DNA of 64,000 bases from an uncultured Pelagibacteraceae bacterium (GCA_902588625.1 CACIPU010000003.1:1-64000); one strand, 5' to 3'; positions 37,697 to 50,082 are shown, counted from the stretch's first letter. Notes: generated by a model not told the origin, from the sequence alone. Made by a program: numbers and translations.

Positions 37697-39111
37697 TAAT
37701 AAATTTGTATAGATGCAATAATATCAATTAATATTGAAGGATAAATAAAATATAATAAGATAGATATTGTAGAAATAATCAATGAAGCTCTAAGCCCCCA
37801 ATCATAAATTTGGTCAAAAGGTTTTTTTGCTTTATCAAAGTAAATAATTTTTATAATTCTTAAATAGTAAAAAGCTGAAATTACTGTTGTTAACAAACCA
37901 ATTATTGCTAATGCATACATTTCTACTTTTATTACACTCATGAAAATATAAAACTTTGCAAAAAAACCAGCTAGCGGAGGAATCCCAGCAAGTGAGAAGA
38001 AAATTACTAGAAACGAAACAGATAACAATGGTTGATTTTTTGATAATCCTGACAAGTCATTAATATTTTCGTAATAATTATTTTCTATTCTCATCATAAA
38101 AATACAAGCGAAAGCTCCTAGATTCATTACCAAATATATAATTAAATAAATTATTGAACTCTGAATTCCTTCAATTGTTCCTGTTGCGACTCCAGCTAAA
38201 GCATATCCCATGTGCCCGATCGAACTATATGCCATAAGCCTTTTAATATTATTTTGTCCTATAGCAGCTACAGCACCTAAAATCATAGAAGCTATTGATA
38301 AAAAAACTACTATTGTTTGCCAATGCTCTACTACATTTATAAAAGGAACGTACATAAATCTAATAAAAACAGTTAATGCTGCAACCTTTGGAACGATAGC
38401 AAAAAAACTTGTTACAGAAGTTGGGGACCCTTCATAAACATCAGGGGTCCACATATGAAAAGGTGCTGCTGATATCTTAAAAGCTAAACCAATTATTATA
38501 AAAACAATTCCAAAAATAGCTCCAAAATTTTTATCATTTAAATTATTTGAAATTATTTCAAAATTAGTTGATCCAGTAAAACCATAAATTAAAGAACATC
38601 CATAAAGCAATAAGCCAGTAGCTAGCGCACTTAAAATAAAGTATTTGAGTCCTGCTTCAGTAGATCTTTCGTTATTTCTCTTAAAAGACGCTAAAATATA
38701 TAAACATAGAGATTGTAGTTCTAAACCTAAATAAAAAAGTATCAAATCATAGGAGCTTATCATAATCAACATTCCTAAAACAGATGACAGCGTTATAACA
38801 AAATACTCTACTTTATCTATATTGTTAATTTTTATATATTCATTAGATGAAAATAAAACAAGTATACAAAATAACAAAGTGAGAATTTTCATAACTATAG
38901 ATAAATTATCAATAATATAATTTTCACTAAATATTTTAATTACTTCATTTGGTTGGTTCGCAACAAGCGCAAGAGTAAAAAATAAACTTGTTATGGTTAA
39001 AAACTTTATTGGCTTAAATTTACCTTTATAAAAGATGCCAATCATTAAAAGTAACGAAATAGAAAAAAATAAAAAGAGTTCAGGTAAAATATATAAAGCA
39101 ATATTCATCAA
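37696..39111 (-). CDS. nuoN: NADH-quinone oxidoreductase subunit N
   Basis: Antiporter-like proton-pumping membrane subunit of complex I. 471 residues with about 14 hydrophobic helices; YLGLELQSLCLYILASF carries the conserved Glu, AAPFHMWTPDVYEGSPT is the family signature and YSSIGHMGYAL follows. Last gene of the nuo operon; 4-bp overlap with nuoM. Confidence 0.96.
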   Translation of the reverse strand: MMNIALYILPELFLFFSISLLLMIGIFYKGKFKPIKFLTITSLFFTLALVANQPNEVIKIFSENYIIDNLSIVMKILTLLFCILVLFSSNEYIKINNIDKVEYFVITLSSVLGMLIMISSYDLILFYLGLELQSLCLYILASFKRNNERSTEAGLKYFILSALATGLLLYGCSLIYGFTGSTNFEIISNNLNDKNFGAIFGIVFIIIGLAFKISAAPFHMWTPDVYEGSPTSVTSFFAIVPKVAALTVFIRFMYVPFINVVEHWQTIVVFLSIASMILGAVAAIGQNNIKRLMAYSSIGHMGYALAGVATGTIEGIQSSIIYLIIYLVMNLGAFACIFMMRIENNYYENINDLSGLSKNQPLLSVSFLVIFFSLAGIPPLAGFFAKFYIFMSVIKVEMYALAIIGLLTTVISAFYYLRIIKIIYFDKAKKPFDQIYDWGLRASLIISTISILLYFIYPSILIDIIASIQIY

Positions 39112-40610
39112 TTATTCCTTTGAGATAAAAATAGATTTAAATCAACTTGATAATTTTTAATTACGTTATCAATTGAAATATCAATAGTATTAAGTAATGG
39201 TTCGGGATAAAAACCAAAAAATAAAACCAAAAAGGCCAATAAATAAAGAATGTAAAATTCTGTTTTGTTTAAATCTTTTAACTTTTTTAATTCAGAATTT
39301 AAAATTTTTCCAAAAATAATTCTCTTATATAGCCATAACATATACGCAGCACCTAAAATAACTCCAAAGCTGGCAAAAAATGCTGTGATTATACTTTTTT
39401 GAAAAACTCCAACTAAAATTAAAAACTCACCTACAAAACCACTTGTACCAGGTAAACCAAGGGCACCAAGTGTAAAAATCATAAATACTAAGGAATATTT
39501 TGGCATAACGTTAACTAAGCCGCTATAAGAAGAAATAGCTCTTGATTGCATTCGATCATATAATACACCAACGCATAGGAAAAGAGCAGCGGAAATTAAA
39601 CCATGACTCAACATCTGAATTATACTTCCTTCCATACCTTGTTTTGTTAAAGAGAATATTCCAATTGAAACAAACCCCATATGAGCAACCGAAGAGTAAG
39701 CAATTAATTTTTTCATATCCTCTTGCATTAATGCTACTAACGAAGTGTAAATTATGGCTATTACACTTAATGAAAAAATAAATGGTGTAAAATAATCTGA
39801 TGCAACAGGAAATAATCCTAATGAAAATCTAATGAAACCATATCCAGCCATTTTTAAAAGTATAGCAGCCAAAATTACTGATCCAGTTGTTGGAGCTTCA
39901 ACATGAGCATCTGGAAGCCAAGTATGAACTGGCCACATTGGCATTTTAACAGCAAAAGAGCTAAAAAAAGCTAGCCATAATAAATATTGGTATTTTTCGG
40001 GAATAGTCAGATTTAATAGTTTTATAACATCGGTGCTTCCAGTAATCCAATATATAGAAATAATTGCAACTAACATTAAAACAGAACCTAACAAAGTGAA
40101 TAAAAAAAATTTAAATGCCGAATAAACTCTTCTTGAGCCTCCCCAAATACCAATTATTAAAAACATCGGTATAAGCCCTCCCTCAAAAAAAAGATAAAAA
40201 ATAACAAGATCCAAAGAACAAAAAACACCAAGCATCAAGGTTTCTAGTACAAGAATAGCAATAAGAAATTCTTTAATTTTATGCTTAATGCTACTAATTC
40301 CAGAAAATATACATATAGGAGTTATAAAAGTTGTAAGTATAATAAATAATATTGAAATTCCATCTATACCTAATTGAAAATTTATAAAACCATTAATCCA
40401 TATTTTGTTTTCTATAAACTGGAAATCAGAAATTGTTTTATCAAAAGAAAACCACAGAAAAAGTGATAGCAAAAAATTTACTATTGATGAGAATATCGCT
40501 ACATATTTAGAATTTTTTTCAATATTTTTTTCACTTCCTTGTGTAATTAAAATAAAGATAGCACCAATCGCAGGTATAGATATAATAGCTGAAAGAATAG
40601 GAAAATTCAT
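39108..40610 (-). CDS. nuoM: NADH-quinone oxidoreductase subunit M
   Basis: Antiporter-like membrane subunit of complex I, 500 residues. FYLFFEGGLIPMFLIIGIWGG has the conserved Glu; AVKMPMWPVHTWLPDAHVEAPTTGSVILA carries the conserved Lys and substrate-channel motif; AYSSVAHMGFV follows. Neighbours nuoL and nuoN are the related subunits. Starts directly after nuoL. Confidence 0.97.
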   Translation of the reverse strand: MNFPILSAIISIPAIGAIFILITQGSEKNIEKNSKYVAIFSSIVNFLLSLFLWFSFDKTISDFQFIENKIWINGFINFQLGIDGISILFIILTTFITPICIFSGISSIKHKIKEFLIAILVLETLMLGVFCSLDLVIFYLFFEGGLIPMFLIIGIWGGSRRVYSAFKFFLFTLLGSVLMLVAIISIYWITGSTDVIKLLNLTIPEKYQYLLWLAFFSSFAVKMPMWPVHTWLPDAHVEAPTTGSVILAAILLKMAGYGFIRFSLGLFPVASDYFTPFIFSLSVIAIIYTSLVALMQEDMKKLIAYSSVAHMGFVSIGIFSLTKQGMEGSIIQMLSHGLISAALFLCVGVLYDRMQSRAISSYSGLVNVMPKYSLVFMIFTLGALGLPGTSGFVGEFLILVGVFQKSIITAFFASFGVILGAAYMLWLYKRIIFGKILNSELKKLKDLNKTEFYILYLLAFLVLFFGFYPEPLLNTIDISIDNVIKNYQVDLNLFLSQRNN

Positions 40611-42521
40611 TTATCTTAAAATTAAATAAGTTAATAAAATAGAGAAACTCAACAACATTACAAAAGCATAATGATATAAGTACCCGCTTTGAAAATTAAC
40701 AGCTTTATTTGAAATAATTTTAATTATTTTTGAAACGCCATCAGGTCCATATTTATCAATTGTGTCAAGATCTCCCTTTTTCCATAGGAAAAATCCAATT
40801 TTTTTTAATGGTTGTACAAAAATAAATGTATACAATTCGTCAAAATACCATTTGTTTAACAGAAAGTTATATAGAAAGTTGTATTTTAAAACTAAATATT
40901 TAGTAATTTTATCATTCTTTATATAAACATAATAGGAAAGGGGAATAGATAATGTTACTATTAATGGTGTTAAAATTAATAACCATGTTGGTGGATGTTC
41001 ATGGGAAATGTCACCAAGAAAAAAAATTGCTTTTCCCCAAAAATCTAAACTTTCTTTTCCAATAAATATTTCTTTAAAAATAAAACCTACAAAAATTGCT
41101 CCCATAGCTAATAAAAAAGAAGGTATTAACATAATTAAAGTTGAGTCTTTTATAGAATTTAAATTATTTTCTTTATTGTTATACTTGCCATGAAAGGTTT
41201 TAAAAATTAATCTCCAAGAATAAATTGAAGTTAGGAACGCAGTTAAAACTCCTATAAATGTTGCAGAATAACCAATTAAACTATCCTTTGAGTAAGCAAA
41301 TTCTATAATTGCATCTTTTGAATAATAACCTGACAAAAAAGGAAAGCCTGTTAAGGCAAGAGTTCCTATTATCATCAAAATATAGGTATAAGGTATTTTT
41401 CTCCAAACACCTCCCATTAATCTTATATCCTGTTCATCCTTAAATGAATGAATCACGCATCCTGAACCTAAAAATAATAAAGCTTTAAAAAATGCATGCG
41501 TAAATAAATGAAACATTGCAACATGATAAGCTCCTATGCCAGCAGCAAAAAACATATAGCCAAGTTGGCTACATGTTGAGTAAGCTACTATTTTCTTTAT
41601 GTCGTTTTGAACAAGAGCTATTGTTGCAGCAAAAAATGCAGTTGTCATTCCAACTACAGTTACTACATTTAAAGCAAATTGTGAGTATTCAAATATTGGA
41701 GAACATCTAACTACTAAAAATACACCTGCTGTAACCATTGTTGCTGCATGTATCAAAGCTGAAACTGGAGTTGGTCCTTCCATAGCATCGGGCAACCAAG
41801 TATGAAGAAATATTTGAGCTGATTTTCCCATTGCTCCTATAAAAAGCATTAAGCATATCAAAGTAATTAAATTTAAATTTAAACCTAAAAAAACAATCTC
41901 TTTCGTTATGAAATATGGTGTCATTGCAAAAACTTCATTATAATTAAGTGTTTTATAAAAAAAGAAAATTAAAAAAATGCCAATTGCAAAACCGAAATCA
42001 CCTACTCTATTTACTATGAAAGCTTTTATAGCTGCTGCATTAGCAGAAGATTTTTTATACCAAAAGCCAATTAGTAGGTAGGAACAAAGACCAACTCCTT
42101 CCCAACCAAAAAATAATTGCAAAAAATTATCTGCAGTTACCAATGTTAGCATTGAAAATGTAAACAAAGATAAATAAGACATAAAACGAGGTTTGTGTGG
42201 ATCGTGACTCATATACCCTATTGAATAAAAATGAATTAGTGAAGAAATTAGACTCACAACAACCAACATTACAACGGTTAAACTATCTATATATATTGAC
42301 CAATTAGAATTAAAATTACCTGAGGTTATCCAAGTAAATATTATTTTGTTACTGGAATAATCATTAACAAATACTTTATAAAAAAGTATGACTGACAGTA
42401 TTCCTGAGATAGCTACTAATATGCTTGATATAATTTGACTGTAAAATTCACCTATCCTCTTTCCAAAAAAACCTGAAATTATTGATGAGAACAAAGGTAA
42501 AAATAAAATAGCATATTCCAT
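40611..42521 (-). CDS. nuoL: NADH-quinone oxidoreductase subunit L
   Basis: Largest antiporter-like subunit of complex I, 636 residues. LFFGWEGVGLCSYLLIGFWY with the conserved Glu, NRVGDFGFAIGIF, and GKSAQIFLHTWLPDAMEGPTPVSALIHAATMVTAG with the Lys/His channel residues are present. The C-terminal part forms the long lateral helix and extra transmembrane helix. Separated from nuoK by one base. Confidence 0.97.
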   Translation of the reverse strand: MEYAILFLPLFSSIISGFFGKRIGEFYSQIISSILVAISGILSVILFYKVFVNDYSSNKIIFTWITSGNFNSNWSIYIDSLTVVMLVVVSLISSLIHFYSIGYMSHDPHKPRFMSYLSLFTFSMLTLVTADNFLQLFFGWEGVGLCSYLLIGFWYKKSSANAAAIKAFIVNRVGDFGFAIGIFLIFFFYKTLNYNEVFAMTPYFITKEIVFLGLNLNLITLICLMLFIGAMGKSAQIFLHTWLPDAMEGPTPVSALIHAATMVTAGVFLVVRCSPIFEYSQFALNVVTVVGMTTAFFAATIALVQNDIKKIVAYSTCSQLGYMFFAAGIGAYHVAMFHLFTHAFFKALLFLGSGCVIHSFKDEQDIRLMGGVWRKIPYTYILMIIGTLALTGFPFLSGYYSKDAIIEFAYSKDSLIGYSATFIGVLTAFLTSIYSWRLIFKTFHGKYNNKENNLNSIKDSTLIMLIPSFLLAMGAIFVGFIFKEIFIGKESLDFWGKAIFFLGDISHEHPPTWLLILTPLIVTLSIPLSYYVYIKNDKITKYLVLKYNFLYNFLLNKWYFDELYTFIFVQPLKKIGFFLWKKGDLDTIDKYGPDGVSKIIKIISNKAVNFQSGYLYHYAFVMLLSFSILLTYLILR

Positions 42522-42522
42522 G

Positions 42523-42834
42523 TTAACCTCTCAGTGAACTAATTTGTTCGACATCGATAGATCCTTTATTTTTGTAATATATAACAATTATAGCTAATCC
42601 AACTGCTGCTTCTGCAGCTGCTACTGTTAGGATAAACATAGTAAAAATTTGTCCAGTTATATTTTGCAAATATATCGAAAAGGATACTAAATTAATATTT
42701 ACTGCTAAAAGTATTAATTCGATTGACATTAATATAGTAATAATATTTTTTTTATTTATAAATATTCCAACAACACCAATAGTAAAAATAATAGCACCTA
42801 AAGTTAAATAATGGCCTATGCTTACTTCAATCAT
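42523..42834 (-). CDS. nuoK: NADH-quinone oxidoreductase subunit K
   Basis: Small membrane subunit of complex I (103 residues, three helices). The ORF-track start at 42867 lies inside nuo[24 protein letters not shown] from 42834 is the normal NuoK N-terminus and overlaps the nuoJ stop by 8 bp. Conserved Glu residues occur in [16 protein letters not shown] (helix 2) and [14 protein letters not shown] (helix 3). Confidence 0.95.
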   Translation of the reverse strand: MIEVSIGHYLTLGAIIFTIGVVGIFINKKNIITILMSIELILLAVNINLVSFSIYLQNITGQIFTMFILTVAAAEAAVGLAIIVIYYKNKGSIDVEQISSLRG

Positions 42835-43459
42835 TAAGTTTAACTCCTTTGTCGCTTTCAACTTCAACTAATGATATTGAACTATCTTTTTCTCTATTTA
42901 TCTGTTCAAAGTATTTTTGTCTTTTTACATTTTCTTTTTTCTTAAAAGTAAGAGTTATTGCTCCTATCATAGCAACTAATAAAATCATTCCGGATATTTG
43001 AAAAAGTAAAATGTAGTCAGTGTACAAAACATTACCTATAGCATGTGTATTACTAATTTCTGAATTTATGTTTATAGATGAAAATACGCTGAAAGTTTCT
43101 TTATATTTCCATCCGCTTACCACAATTAACATTTCAAGTAATATTATTAACCCTACAAGTGAGGCAACAGATCTGTAATTAATTATTTTTTTTTTTAAGT
43201 TCTTTTTGTTTACAATTTCAGTAACATTTAGCATCATTACTACGAATAAAAATAAAACAGCCACAGCTCCTACATAAACTATAAGCATTATCATTCCCAA
43301 AAATTCTGCTCCTATCATTATAAATAAAATTGAAATACTGACAAAAACTAATATTAGAAAAAAAACTGAATAAACTGTATTTCTTGACAGGGTAACCATT
43401 AATGATGATAAAATTGCTATCCCAGAAAAAAAATAAAAAAAAAATGTATGTGCTAACAT
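42827..43459 (-). CDS. nuoJ: NADH-quinone oxidoreductase subunit J
   Basis: Membrane subunit of complex I, 210 residues, five predicted helices. [47 protein letters not shown] includes the highly conserved helix 3 with its pi-bulge region. The C-terminal 40 residues are charged and cytoplasmic. Directly follows nuoI. Confidence 0.95.
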   Translation of the reverse strand: MLAHTFFFYFFSGIAILSSLMVTLSRNTVYSVFFLILVFVSISILFIMIGAEFLGMIMLIVYVGAVAVLFLFVVMMLNVTEIVNKKNLKKKIINYRSVASLVGLIILLEMLIVVSGWKYKETFSVFSSININSEISNTHAIGNVLYTDYILLFQISGMILLVAMIGAITLTFKKKENVKRQKYFEQINREKDSSISLVEVESDKGVKLND

Positions 43460-43945
43460 TTAATTAAACGGTGCATCAGCTTTAATATTTTGTTCTAATG
43501 CAGCCTCCCATTTATCACCATTTTCTAATAACTTTTGTTTATTATAGTAAAGTTCCTCACGAGTTTCTGTTGCAAATTCAAAATTGGGACCTTGAACGAT
43601 AGCATCAACTGGACACGATTCTTGACATAATCCACAATAAATACATTTAAGCATATCAATATCATATTTAGTTGTTTTTCTACTTCCATCTTTTCTAATC
43701 TCCGATTCTATAGTTATGGCTTGGGCGGGACAAACTGCTTCACATAACTTACATGCAATACATCTTTCTTCTCCGTTTGGGTATCGTCTTAAAGCATGCT
43801 CACCTCTAAAACGTGGACTTATCTTCCCCTTTTCAAATGGATAATTAATAGTTTTTTTGCCTTCAAATATTTTTTTAATCGCAATTAGTAAACCAACCGC
43901 AAAATCCTTAAGAAAAATTGTTTTAATTATTCTACTTATTTTCAT
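43460..43945 (-). CDS. nuoI: NADH-quinone oxidoreductase subunit I
   Basis: Two-[4Fe-4S] ferredoxin subunit of complex I, 161 residues. The two cluster motifs are [16 protein letters not shown] and [16 protein letters not shown], carrying clusters N6a and N6b, preceded by the amphipathic N-terminal helix and [16 protein letters not shown]. 4-bp overlap with nuoH. Confidence 0.98.
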   Translation of the reverse strand: MKISRIIKTIFLKDFAVGLLIAIKKIFEGKKTINYPFEKGKISPRFRGEHALRRYPNGEERCIACKLCEAVCPAQAITIESEIRKDGSRKTTKYDIDMLKCIYCGLCQESCPVDAIVQGPNFEFATETREELYYNKQKLLENGDKWEAALEQNIKADAPFN

Positions 43946-44946
43946 ATACTTACCTTTGGTAACATATCAAAGAAAAACAAAAAACTAGCTGTTAACACTA
44001 ACCACACTAATGAAAACGGCAGAAATACTTTCCAGCCTAGTCTCATTAATTGATCAAAACGATATCTAGGTACAATTGCTTTAACAATTGAAAATAATAT
44101 GAAAAGAAATAATATTTTAATTAGTAGCCAGAAAACACCAGGTAATACATTAAAAGGATAAATATCGAATGGACTTAACCAGCCGCCTAAAAAAAGAATA
44201 GAACCCAAGGCGCACAACAATAATATATTAGCATACTCTCCTAACCAAAACATTGCATACATCATGCCTGAATATTCAGTTTGATATCCCGCAACAAGTT
44301 CAGATTCAGCCTCTGGTAAATCAAAAGGTGGTCTATTTGTTTCAGCCAAAGCGGATATAAAAAAAATAACAAACATGGGAAATAATGGTAAAATAAACCA
44401 AACTTTTTGTTGAGCCAGGACTATTTGGTTTAAATTGAGAGAGCCAACACAAACTAGTACATTAATAATAATAATTCCTATTGATACTTCGTAAGAGACC
44501 ATTTGTGCAGCTGATCTTATTGCTCCTAGAAAAGGATATTTCGAGTTCGAGGCCCAACCTCCCATTATAATACCGTATACGCCCAAGGATGAAACAGCAA
44601 ACAAATACAATATTCCAACATTTATATTTGCTAGAACCATCGTGTCACTAAATGGTATAACAGCCCAACCTATAAGAGCTAATGTTAAAGTTATTATTGG
44701 AGCTAACACAAATATAGTTTTATTTGCACTAGCTGGAATAATTACTTCTTTAAAAACATACTTCAAAGCATCAGATAAAGTTTGAAATAATCCTAATGGA
44801 CCAACAACATTTGGACCCTTTCTTTTTTGAACAAATGCCCAAATTCGTCTATCTAACCAAACTATTAGAGCTACAGAAACTAGAACTGGAATCAATAAAA
44901 ATAATATTTTGTAAATTTCACTTAAGAAAATATTTAAATAAATCAT
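43942..44946 (-). CDS. nuoH: NADH-quinone oxidoreductase subunit H
   Basis: Membrane subunit at the quinone site, 334 residues. [72 protein letters not shown] and the C-terminal [19 protein letters not shown] are the hallmark loops. Start shares a base with the nuoG stop (TAATG). Confidence 0.98.
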   Translation of the reverse strand: MIYLNIFLSEIYKILFLLIPVLVSVALIVWLDRRIWAFVQKRKGPNVVGPLGLFQTLSDALKYVFKEVIIPASANKTIFVLAPIITLTLALIGWAVIPFSDTMVLANINVGILYLFAVSSLGVYGIIMGGWASNSKYPFLGAIRSAAQMVSYEVSIGIIIINVLVCVGSLNLNQIVLAQQKVWFILPLFPMFVIFFISALAETNRPPFDLPEAESELVAGYQTEYSGMMYAMFWLGEYANILLLCALGSILFLGGWLSPFDIYPFNVLPGVFWLLIKILFLFILFSIVKAIVPRYRFDQLMRLGWKVFLPFSLVWLVLTASFLFFFDMLPKVSI

Positions 44947-46985
44947 TAACTTGCCTTTTCAATTCCTGTAAATAGAAATTTTTTTGAGATTTGTCTACAT
45001 TCACTCATTACCTTGGATGATCTAGTAATTACATTTGTATAATAATAATCAATAGGATTAATTAAGATATCTTGGTCAATAAAATCTGTTAAATATGACT
45101 TTTTTGAATTATTGTTAATTTTTAGTTTAATTTCTTTCTTTATATTTTCTTGAAGTTGTTTTGAGTCTGTAATTTTATTATTTTTATTAAATAATTTTGA
45201 AATATCTTCTAATATTTTCCAATCTTCTTGTGCCTCACCAGGTGGATATGAAGCTTTATACGCATTTTGTAGTTTACCTTCTAAGTTAATAAACAAACCA
45301 TTTTTTTCTGTATAAGCTGCCCCAGGCAAAACTATATCTGCATTTTCTGCACCTTTGTCACCGTGACTGCCTTGATAAACAATAAATTTATCTTTCTTAT
45401 CAAAGTTTATGTCATCAGCACCAAGTAAATAAATGAATTTAAATTCATTATTATCAAGTTTATCAAAAAAAGGAAAATTATTGTTTTCATTGATTGAATA
45501 AGTCTCAAGATCAATTGCTCCCACTCTTGATGCTTGTTGGTTTAATATATTTAAAGCATTCCATTTATCAGAAATAAAATTATTTACTTTTAAAAATTCT
45601 TTTAACGCTTCAAAAATATATTGACCTGATTTTTCACTTAGTGCTGATTGACCAATAATTATTATTGGTCGTTTTGACTTTTTTAATATTTCAGAAAAAT
45701 TGTTTCTACCTTCTAGTATGTCTAAAATTGTTTTAGTATTAGTGCCAATAATTTCATATGGATATGTTAAGTCACCAGGATCACCGATAGAGTAAATTTT
45801 TGTATTGTTTTTAAGGTATGCTTTTCTAATTCTAGCGTTAAGAATTGTTGCTTCAAGTCTAGGATTAGATCCAATCAAAAGTATAAGATCTGATGATTCT
45901 ATTCCGTTAATTGTAGAATTAAATATGTAGTTATTTCTATCTTCGGGGTTAATATAAGTTCTAGTCTGCCTGCACTCTAAATTATTAGATTTAAAAGTAT
46001 TCTTGAAAAGTTGTCTGAAACTGTAAATCATTTCTAAATCTGCTAGATCTCCAATTATGCCTGCTATTTCATTTGGTTTAAATTCCTTAACTTTTTTTAC
46101 TAATAATTTTAATGCTTCATCCCAACTAGATTTTTCAAGTTTACCATTTTTACGAACGTACGGAATGTCTAACCTTTGTTTTAATAATCCATCACACGCA
46201 TATCTTGTTTTATCAGATATCCATTCCTCATTGATATTTTCGTTTAATCTAGGTAAAACTCTCTTAACTTCCCATCCATATGTATCAACTCTAATATTAG
46301 ATCCTACGGCATCCATCACATCAATGGTTTCAGTTTTTTTTAACTCCCATGGCCTTGCCTCAAAAGCATATGGTTTTGAAGTAAGAGCTCCAACAGGACA
46401 AAGATCAATAACATTAGCCGATAATTCCGATTCCATTGATTTTTCTAAGTATGTTGTTATTTCCATATCTTCTCCTCTTCCAATTGCACCCAATTCAGGT
46501 ATACCCGCAACTTCTGTTGCGAACCTTACACACCTTGTGCAATGAATACATCTTGTCATTTGTGTTTTTATCAATGGACCCATGTTTTTTTCTTTTACAA
46601 TTCTTTTATTTTCTGAATATCTAGAGTTATCTAAACCATAAAAAAGAGATTGATCTTGTAAATCACATTCACCACCTTGATCACAAACTGGACAATCTAA
46701 AGGATGATTTGCTAGTAGAAATTCCATTACTCCCTTTCTTGCTTTATCAACAAAGTGAGTGTTAGTTTTTATTTTCATTCCATCTGAAGCAGGCATTGCA
46801 CAAGATGCTATCGGTTTTGGAGATTTTTCTAACTCAACTAAGCACATTCTACAGTTACCAGCGATGGATAATCTTTCATGATAGCAAAACCTTGGTATTT
46901 CAACACCAGCAACTTCACATGCTTGTAAAACGGTCATACCATCTTCAAAATCAATTTCTTTATTATTTATTGTAATTTTAGGCAT
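44946..46985 (-). CDS. nuoG: NADH-quinone oxidoreductase subunit G
   Basis: Iron-sulfur subunit of the peripheral arm, 679 residues. N-terminal [2Fe-2S] domain with [29 protein letters not shown]; and [10 protein letters not shown] for the [4Fe-4S] clusters. The rest is a molybdopterin-oxidoreductase-like domain that no longer binds Mo; it is of the shorter mitochondrial/alphaproteobacterial size. Overlaps nuoF by 8 bp. Confidence 0.97.
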   Translation of the reverse strand: MPKITINNKEIDFEDGMTVLQACEVAGVEIPRFCYHERLSIAGNCRMCLVELEKSPKPIASCAMPASDGMKIKTNTHFVDKARKGVMEFLLANHPLDCPVCDQGGECDLQDQSLFYGLDNSRYSENKRIVKEKNMGPLIKTQMTRCIHCTRCVRFATEVAGIPELGAIGRGEDMEITTYLEKSMESELSANVIDLCPVGALTSKPYAFEARPWELKKTETIDVMDAVGSNIRVDTYGWEVKRVLPRLNENINEEWISDKTRYACDGLLKQRLDIPYVRKNGKLEKSSWDEALKLLVKKVKEFKPNEIAGIIGDLADLEMIYSFRQLFKNTFKSNNLECRQTRTYINPEDRNNYIFNSTINGIESSDLILLIGSNPRLEATILNARIRKAYLKNNTKIYSIGDPGDLTYPYEIIGTNTKTILDILEGRNNFSEILKKSKRPIIIIGQSALSEKSGQYIFEALKEFLKVNNFISDKWNALNILNQQASRVGAIDLETYSINENNNFPFFDKLDNNEFKFIYLLGADDINFDKKDKFIVYQGSHGDKGAENADIVLPGAAYTEKNGLFINLEGKLQNAYKASYPPGEAQEDWKILEDISKLFNKNNKITDSKQLQENIKKEIKLKINNNSKKSYLTDFIDQDILINPIDYYYTNVITRSSKVMSECRQISKKFLFTGIEKAS

Positions 46986-48309
46986 TTTCTTTTTCCAAAA
47001 GATGTTGATCTACAAGATAAGGGATATCTGCTTTTTTTTTGATTAAAGGCTCTTCGTGACTTCTTTTCTCTATTTCTTTTCTAAAATGTCTAAGTAAACC
47101 TTGAACAGGCCATGAAGACCCTTCTCCAAAAGCGCATATGGTATGACCTTCTATTTGTTTTGTAACATTATACAAAAGGTCTATTTCATTATAATTAGAT
47201 TCTCCTTCAGACATTCTTTCTAAAATTCTCCACATCCAACCACATCCTTCTCTACATGGTGTGCATTGACCACAACTTTCATGTTTATAAAATTTTGCAA
47301 TTCTTGCTATTGACTTTATTATATCTTGATCTTTATTGATTACGACAATACCAGCGGTACCTAAACCACTTTTTTCTTTTATAAGTGAATCAAAATCCAT
47401 GGTGATAGTTTCACAAACATTTTTAGGCAACAACGGCATCGATGATCCTCCTGGTATTACAGCCTGAAGGTTGTTCCATCCTCCAATAACACCTCCTGCA
47501 TGTTCTTCTATTAGGTCTTTAAGTTTAACTCCCATTTCTTCTTCAACATTACATGGATAGTTTACGTTTCCAGATATACAAAAAATTTTTGTACCAGTAT
47601 TTTTAGGTCTTCCTAATGAAGCAAACCATTTAGCACCCCTTCTCATAATTGTTGGAAGCACAGCTATTGTTTCAACATTATTAACTATCGTAGGGCAGCC
47701 ATATAAACCAACTAATGCTGGAAAGGGAGGTTTAAGTCTAGGTTGTCCTTTATTACCTTCTAAACTTTCCAATAATGCTGTTTCTTCACCACAAATGTAA
47801 GCGCCAGCACCAAAATGAATATAAATATCAAAATTCCACTTGGAACCACAAGCATTCTTTCCCAAAAAATTCTTTTTATACGCTTGATCAATGGCTTTTT
47901 GTAATCTCTCACCCTCTCTGTAGTATTCTCCTCTTATATAAATATAACAAGTGTGGGCTCCAACTGCATAACCAGCAATTAAACATCCCTCTATAAGTTT
48001 TTGTGGTTCAAATCTTAATATATCTCTATCCTTACAGGTTCCAGGTTCAGATTCATCAGCATTTATAACTAAATAGTGGGGTCGTGATCCAATTACTTTT
48101 GGAGCAAAAGATAACTTTAGACCAGTGGGAAATCCAGCTCCACCTCGGCCTCGGAGTTCAGAGTCTTTAATTTCTTGTATAATATTTTCTTTTTCTTTTG
48201 ATAGTATCTTATCTGTATTTTCCCAATCACCTCTTTTTATCGAATTCTCAATTTCCCAACCGAGATCATTATATAAATTTTTAAATATTCTATCTTTATC
48301 TTTAAGCAT
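46978..48309 (-). CDS. nuoF: NADH-quinone oxidoreductase subunit F
   Basis: NADH- and FMN-binding subunit, 443 residues. [19 protein letters not shown] is the glycine-rich NADH site, [15 protein letters not shown] binds [18 protein letters not shown] follows, and [16 protein letters not shown] plus a later HTICAFG Cys bind cluster N3. Overlaps nuoE by 8 bp. Confidence 0.98.
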   Translation of the reverse strand: MLKDKDRIFKNLYNDLGWEIENSIKRGDWENTDKILSKEKENIIQEIKDSELRGRGGAGFPTGLKLSFAPKVIGSRPHYLVINADESEPGTCKDRDILRFEPQKLIEGCLIAGYAVGAHTCYIYIRGEYYREGERLQKAIDQAYKKNFLGKNACGSKWNFDIYIHFGAGAYICGEETALLESLEGNKGQPRLKPPFPALVGLYGCPTIVNNVETIAVLPTIMRRGAKWFASLGRPKNTGTKIFCISGNVNYPCNVEEEMGVKLKDLIEEHAGGVIGGWNNLQAVIPGGSSMPLLPKNVCETITMDFDSLIKEKSGLGTAGIVVINKDQDIIKSIARIAKFYKHESCGQCTPCREGCGWMWRILERMSEGESNYNEIDLLYNVTKQIEGHTICAFGEGSSWPVQGLLRHFRKEIEKRSHEEPLIKKKADIPYLVDQHLLEKENA

Positions 48310-48910
48310 TTTTAATATTAATTAGAGTTTTTCTTCCGCTTTCTGGTGCATTGCTTGATCTATTTATAGATGATCCAGGTTTGGGAAATTCATCTTTTAA
48401 CAATTTTTGTAAAATATTTTCAGCAGATTTTTCATTAATGTCTTCGAAATAATCTTTATTGATTTGTAACATGGGAGCATTAACACAGGCACCTAGACAT
48501 TCTACTTCCGTCCATGAGCAAAGTTTATTTTCAGATAGTTCGTTTGGTTTGTTTGATATGTGTTTTTTACATGCATCAACAATTTTTTTAGCTCCCCTAA
48601 TCATGCATGGTGTTGTCGTACAAACCTGAATAAAATACTTTCCTACTGGAGATAAATTAAACATAGAATAAAACGTAACAACTTCATAAACTTTTATATA
48701 TGGCATATTAAGTAATTTAGATACATACTTTATAGCCGACAGAGGTATCCAATTATCATTCTGATCTTGAACAAGGTACAGTAGAGCCATAACAGCACTA
48801 GCTTGTTTTCCTGAAGGATATTTTTTTATTTCTCTTTCTGCTTTATTTAAGTTTTCTGAAGTAAATTCAAAAAACTCTGGCTGTACTTTAGATATTTTTT
48901 TTATACTCAT
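48302..48910 (-). CDS. nuoE: NADH-quinone oxidoreductase subunit E
   Basis: Thioredoxin-like [2Fe-2S] subunit, 202 residues. [25 protein letters not shown] and [11 protein letters not shown] give the CX4C...CX3C ligands of cluster N1a. The last 30 residues are a Ser/Asn/Pro-rich tail ([19 protein letters not shown]). Overlaps nuoD by 4 bp. Confidence 0.96.
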   Translation of the reverse strand: MSIKKISKVQPEFFEFTSENLNKAEREIKKYPSGKQASAVMALLYLVQDQNDNWIPLSAIKYVSKLLNMPYIKVYEVVTFYSMFNLSPVGKYFIQVCTTTPCMIRGAKKIVDACKKHISNKPNELSENKLCSWTEVECLGACVNAPMLQINKDYFEDINEKSAENILQKLLKDEFPKPGSSINRSSNAPESGRKTLINIKNA

Positions 48911-50082
48911 CTATCAACTTCTCCAAAAACAATATCTAGAGAACCTAAAACTGCAGGAACATCAGCTAACATGTGTCCTTTAAGCAAATAATCCATAGCT
49001 TGAAGATGAGAAAATCCAGGAGCTCTTATTTTGCATTTGTATGGTTTATTACTTCCATCAGCTATAAGATAAACTCCGAACTCTCCCTTGGGGGCCTCTA
49101 CTGCAGTATAAATCTCTCCTTCATTTACTCTATAACCCTCAGAAAATAATTTAAAGTGATGTATTAAAGCTTCCATTGAGTTTTTAAGATCTGCTTTTTT
49201 TGGAGGTGTTATTTTGCCGTCTACCGATTTAATTGGGCCAAGAGGCATTTTTTTTATACAATCTTTAATAATTTTAATACTCTCTCTCATTTCCTCCATT
49301 CTACAAAGATACCGATCATAACAATCTCCATTTTTACCAATTGGAATTTTAAAGCTAAAATCTCTATAACATTCATAAGGTTGTGATTTTCTTAAATCCC
49401 ACGGAACACCTGAACCTCTAAGCATAACACCTGAAAAGCTATAGTCTAATGCTTCTTGTTTGCTAACAACTCCTATATTTACATTTCTTTGTTTAAATAT
49501 TCTATTATCAGTGAGTAAAGACTCTAGGTCATCTAGAATTTTTGGAAATGTATCACAAAATAGCAAAATATCTTCGCTTAATCCCCGTGGTAAATCTCTA
49601 TGTACACCGCCTGGTCTAAAATAATTTGCATGTAATCTTGATCCTGAAACTCGCTCATAAAAAGTCATTAAAGTTTCTCTTTCTTCAAAACCCCAAAGGG
49701 AAGGTGTTAAGGCTCCGACATCTAGAGCCTGAGTAGTAATGTTTAAAATATGACTAAGAATTCTACCTATTTCACAAAATAAAACTCTAATATACTGGCC
49801 TCTTATTGGAACTTCTATATTTAATAATTTTTCTACTGCTAGAGCGAAGGCATGCTCTTGATTCATTGGTGCAACATAATCAAGACGATCAAAATATGGA
49901 ACTGCTTGAGTATATGTCTTATGCTCAATTAATTTTTCTGTACCTCTGTGAAGTAAACCTATGTGTGGATCTATTTTTTCAACTACTTCACCATCCAATT
50001 CAAGTATTAAACGTAAAACTCCATGAGCAGCAGGATGTTGAGGTCCAAAGTTTAGATTCATTGTTTTGGTTTTTTTAGTCAT
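48907..50082 (-). CDS. nuoD: NADH-quinone oxidoreductase subunit D
   Basis: 49-kDa-type subunit forming part of the quinone pocket, 391 residues. [23 protein letters not shown] at the start carries the conserved quinone-site His; [36 protein letters not shown] and the ending DIVFGEVDR are diagnostic. Separate from nuoC (not fused). Overlaps nuoC by 8 bp. Confidence 0.98.
   Translation of the reverse strand: MTKKTKTMNLNFGPQHPAAHGVLRLILELDGEVVEKIDPHIGLLHRGTEKLIEHKTYTQAVPYFDRLDYVAPMNQEHAFALAVEKLLNIEVPIRGQYIRVLFCEIGRILSHILNITTQALDVGALTPSLWGFEERETLMTFYERVSGSRLHANYFRPGGVHRDLPRGLSEDILLFCDTFPKILDDLESLLTDNRIFKQRNVNIGVVSKQEALDYSFSGVMLRGSGVPWDLRKSQPYECYRDFSFKIPIGKNGDCYDRYLCRMEEMRESIKIIKDCIKKMPLGPIKSVDGKITPPKKADLKNSMEALIHHFKLFSEGYRVNEGEIYTAVEAPKGEFGVYLIADGSNKPYKCKIRAPGFSHLQAMDYLLKGHMLADVPAVLGSLDIVFGEVDR

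Noticed and set aside
46057-46545. 162-aa plus-strand ORF
   Set aside because: Antisense to the well-supported nuoG; no recognisable domain.
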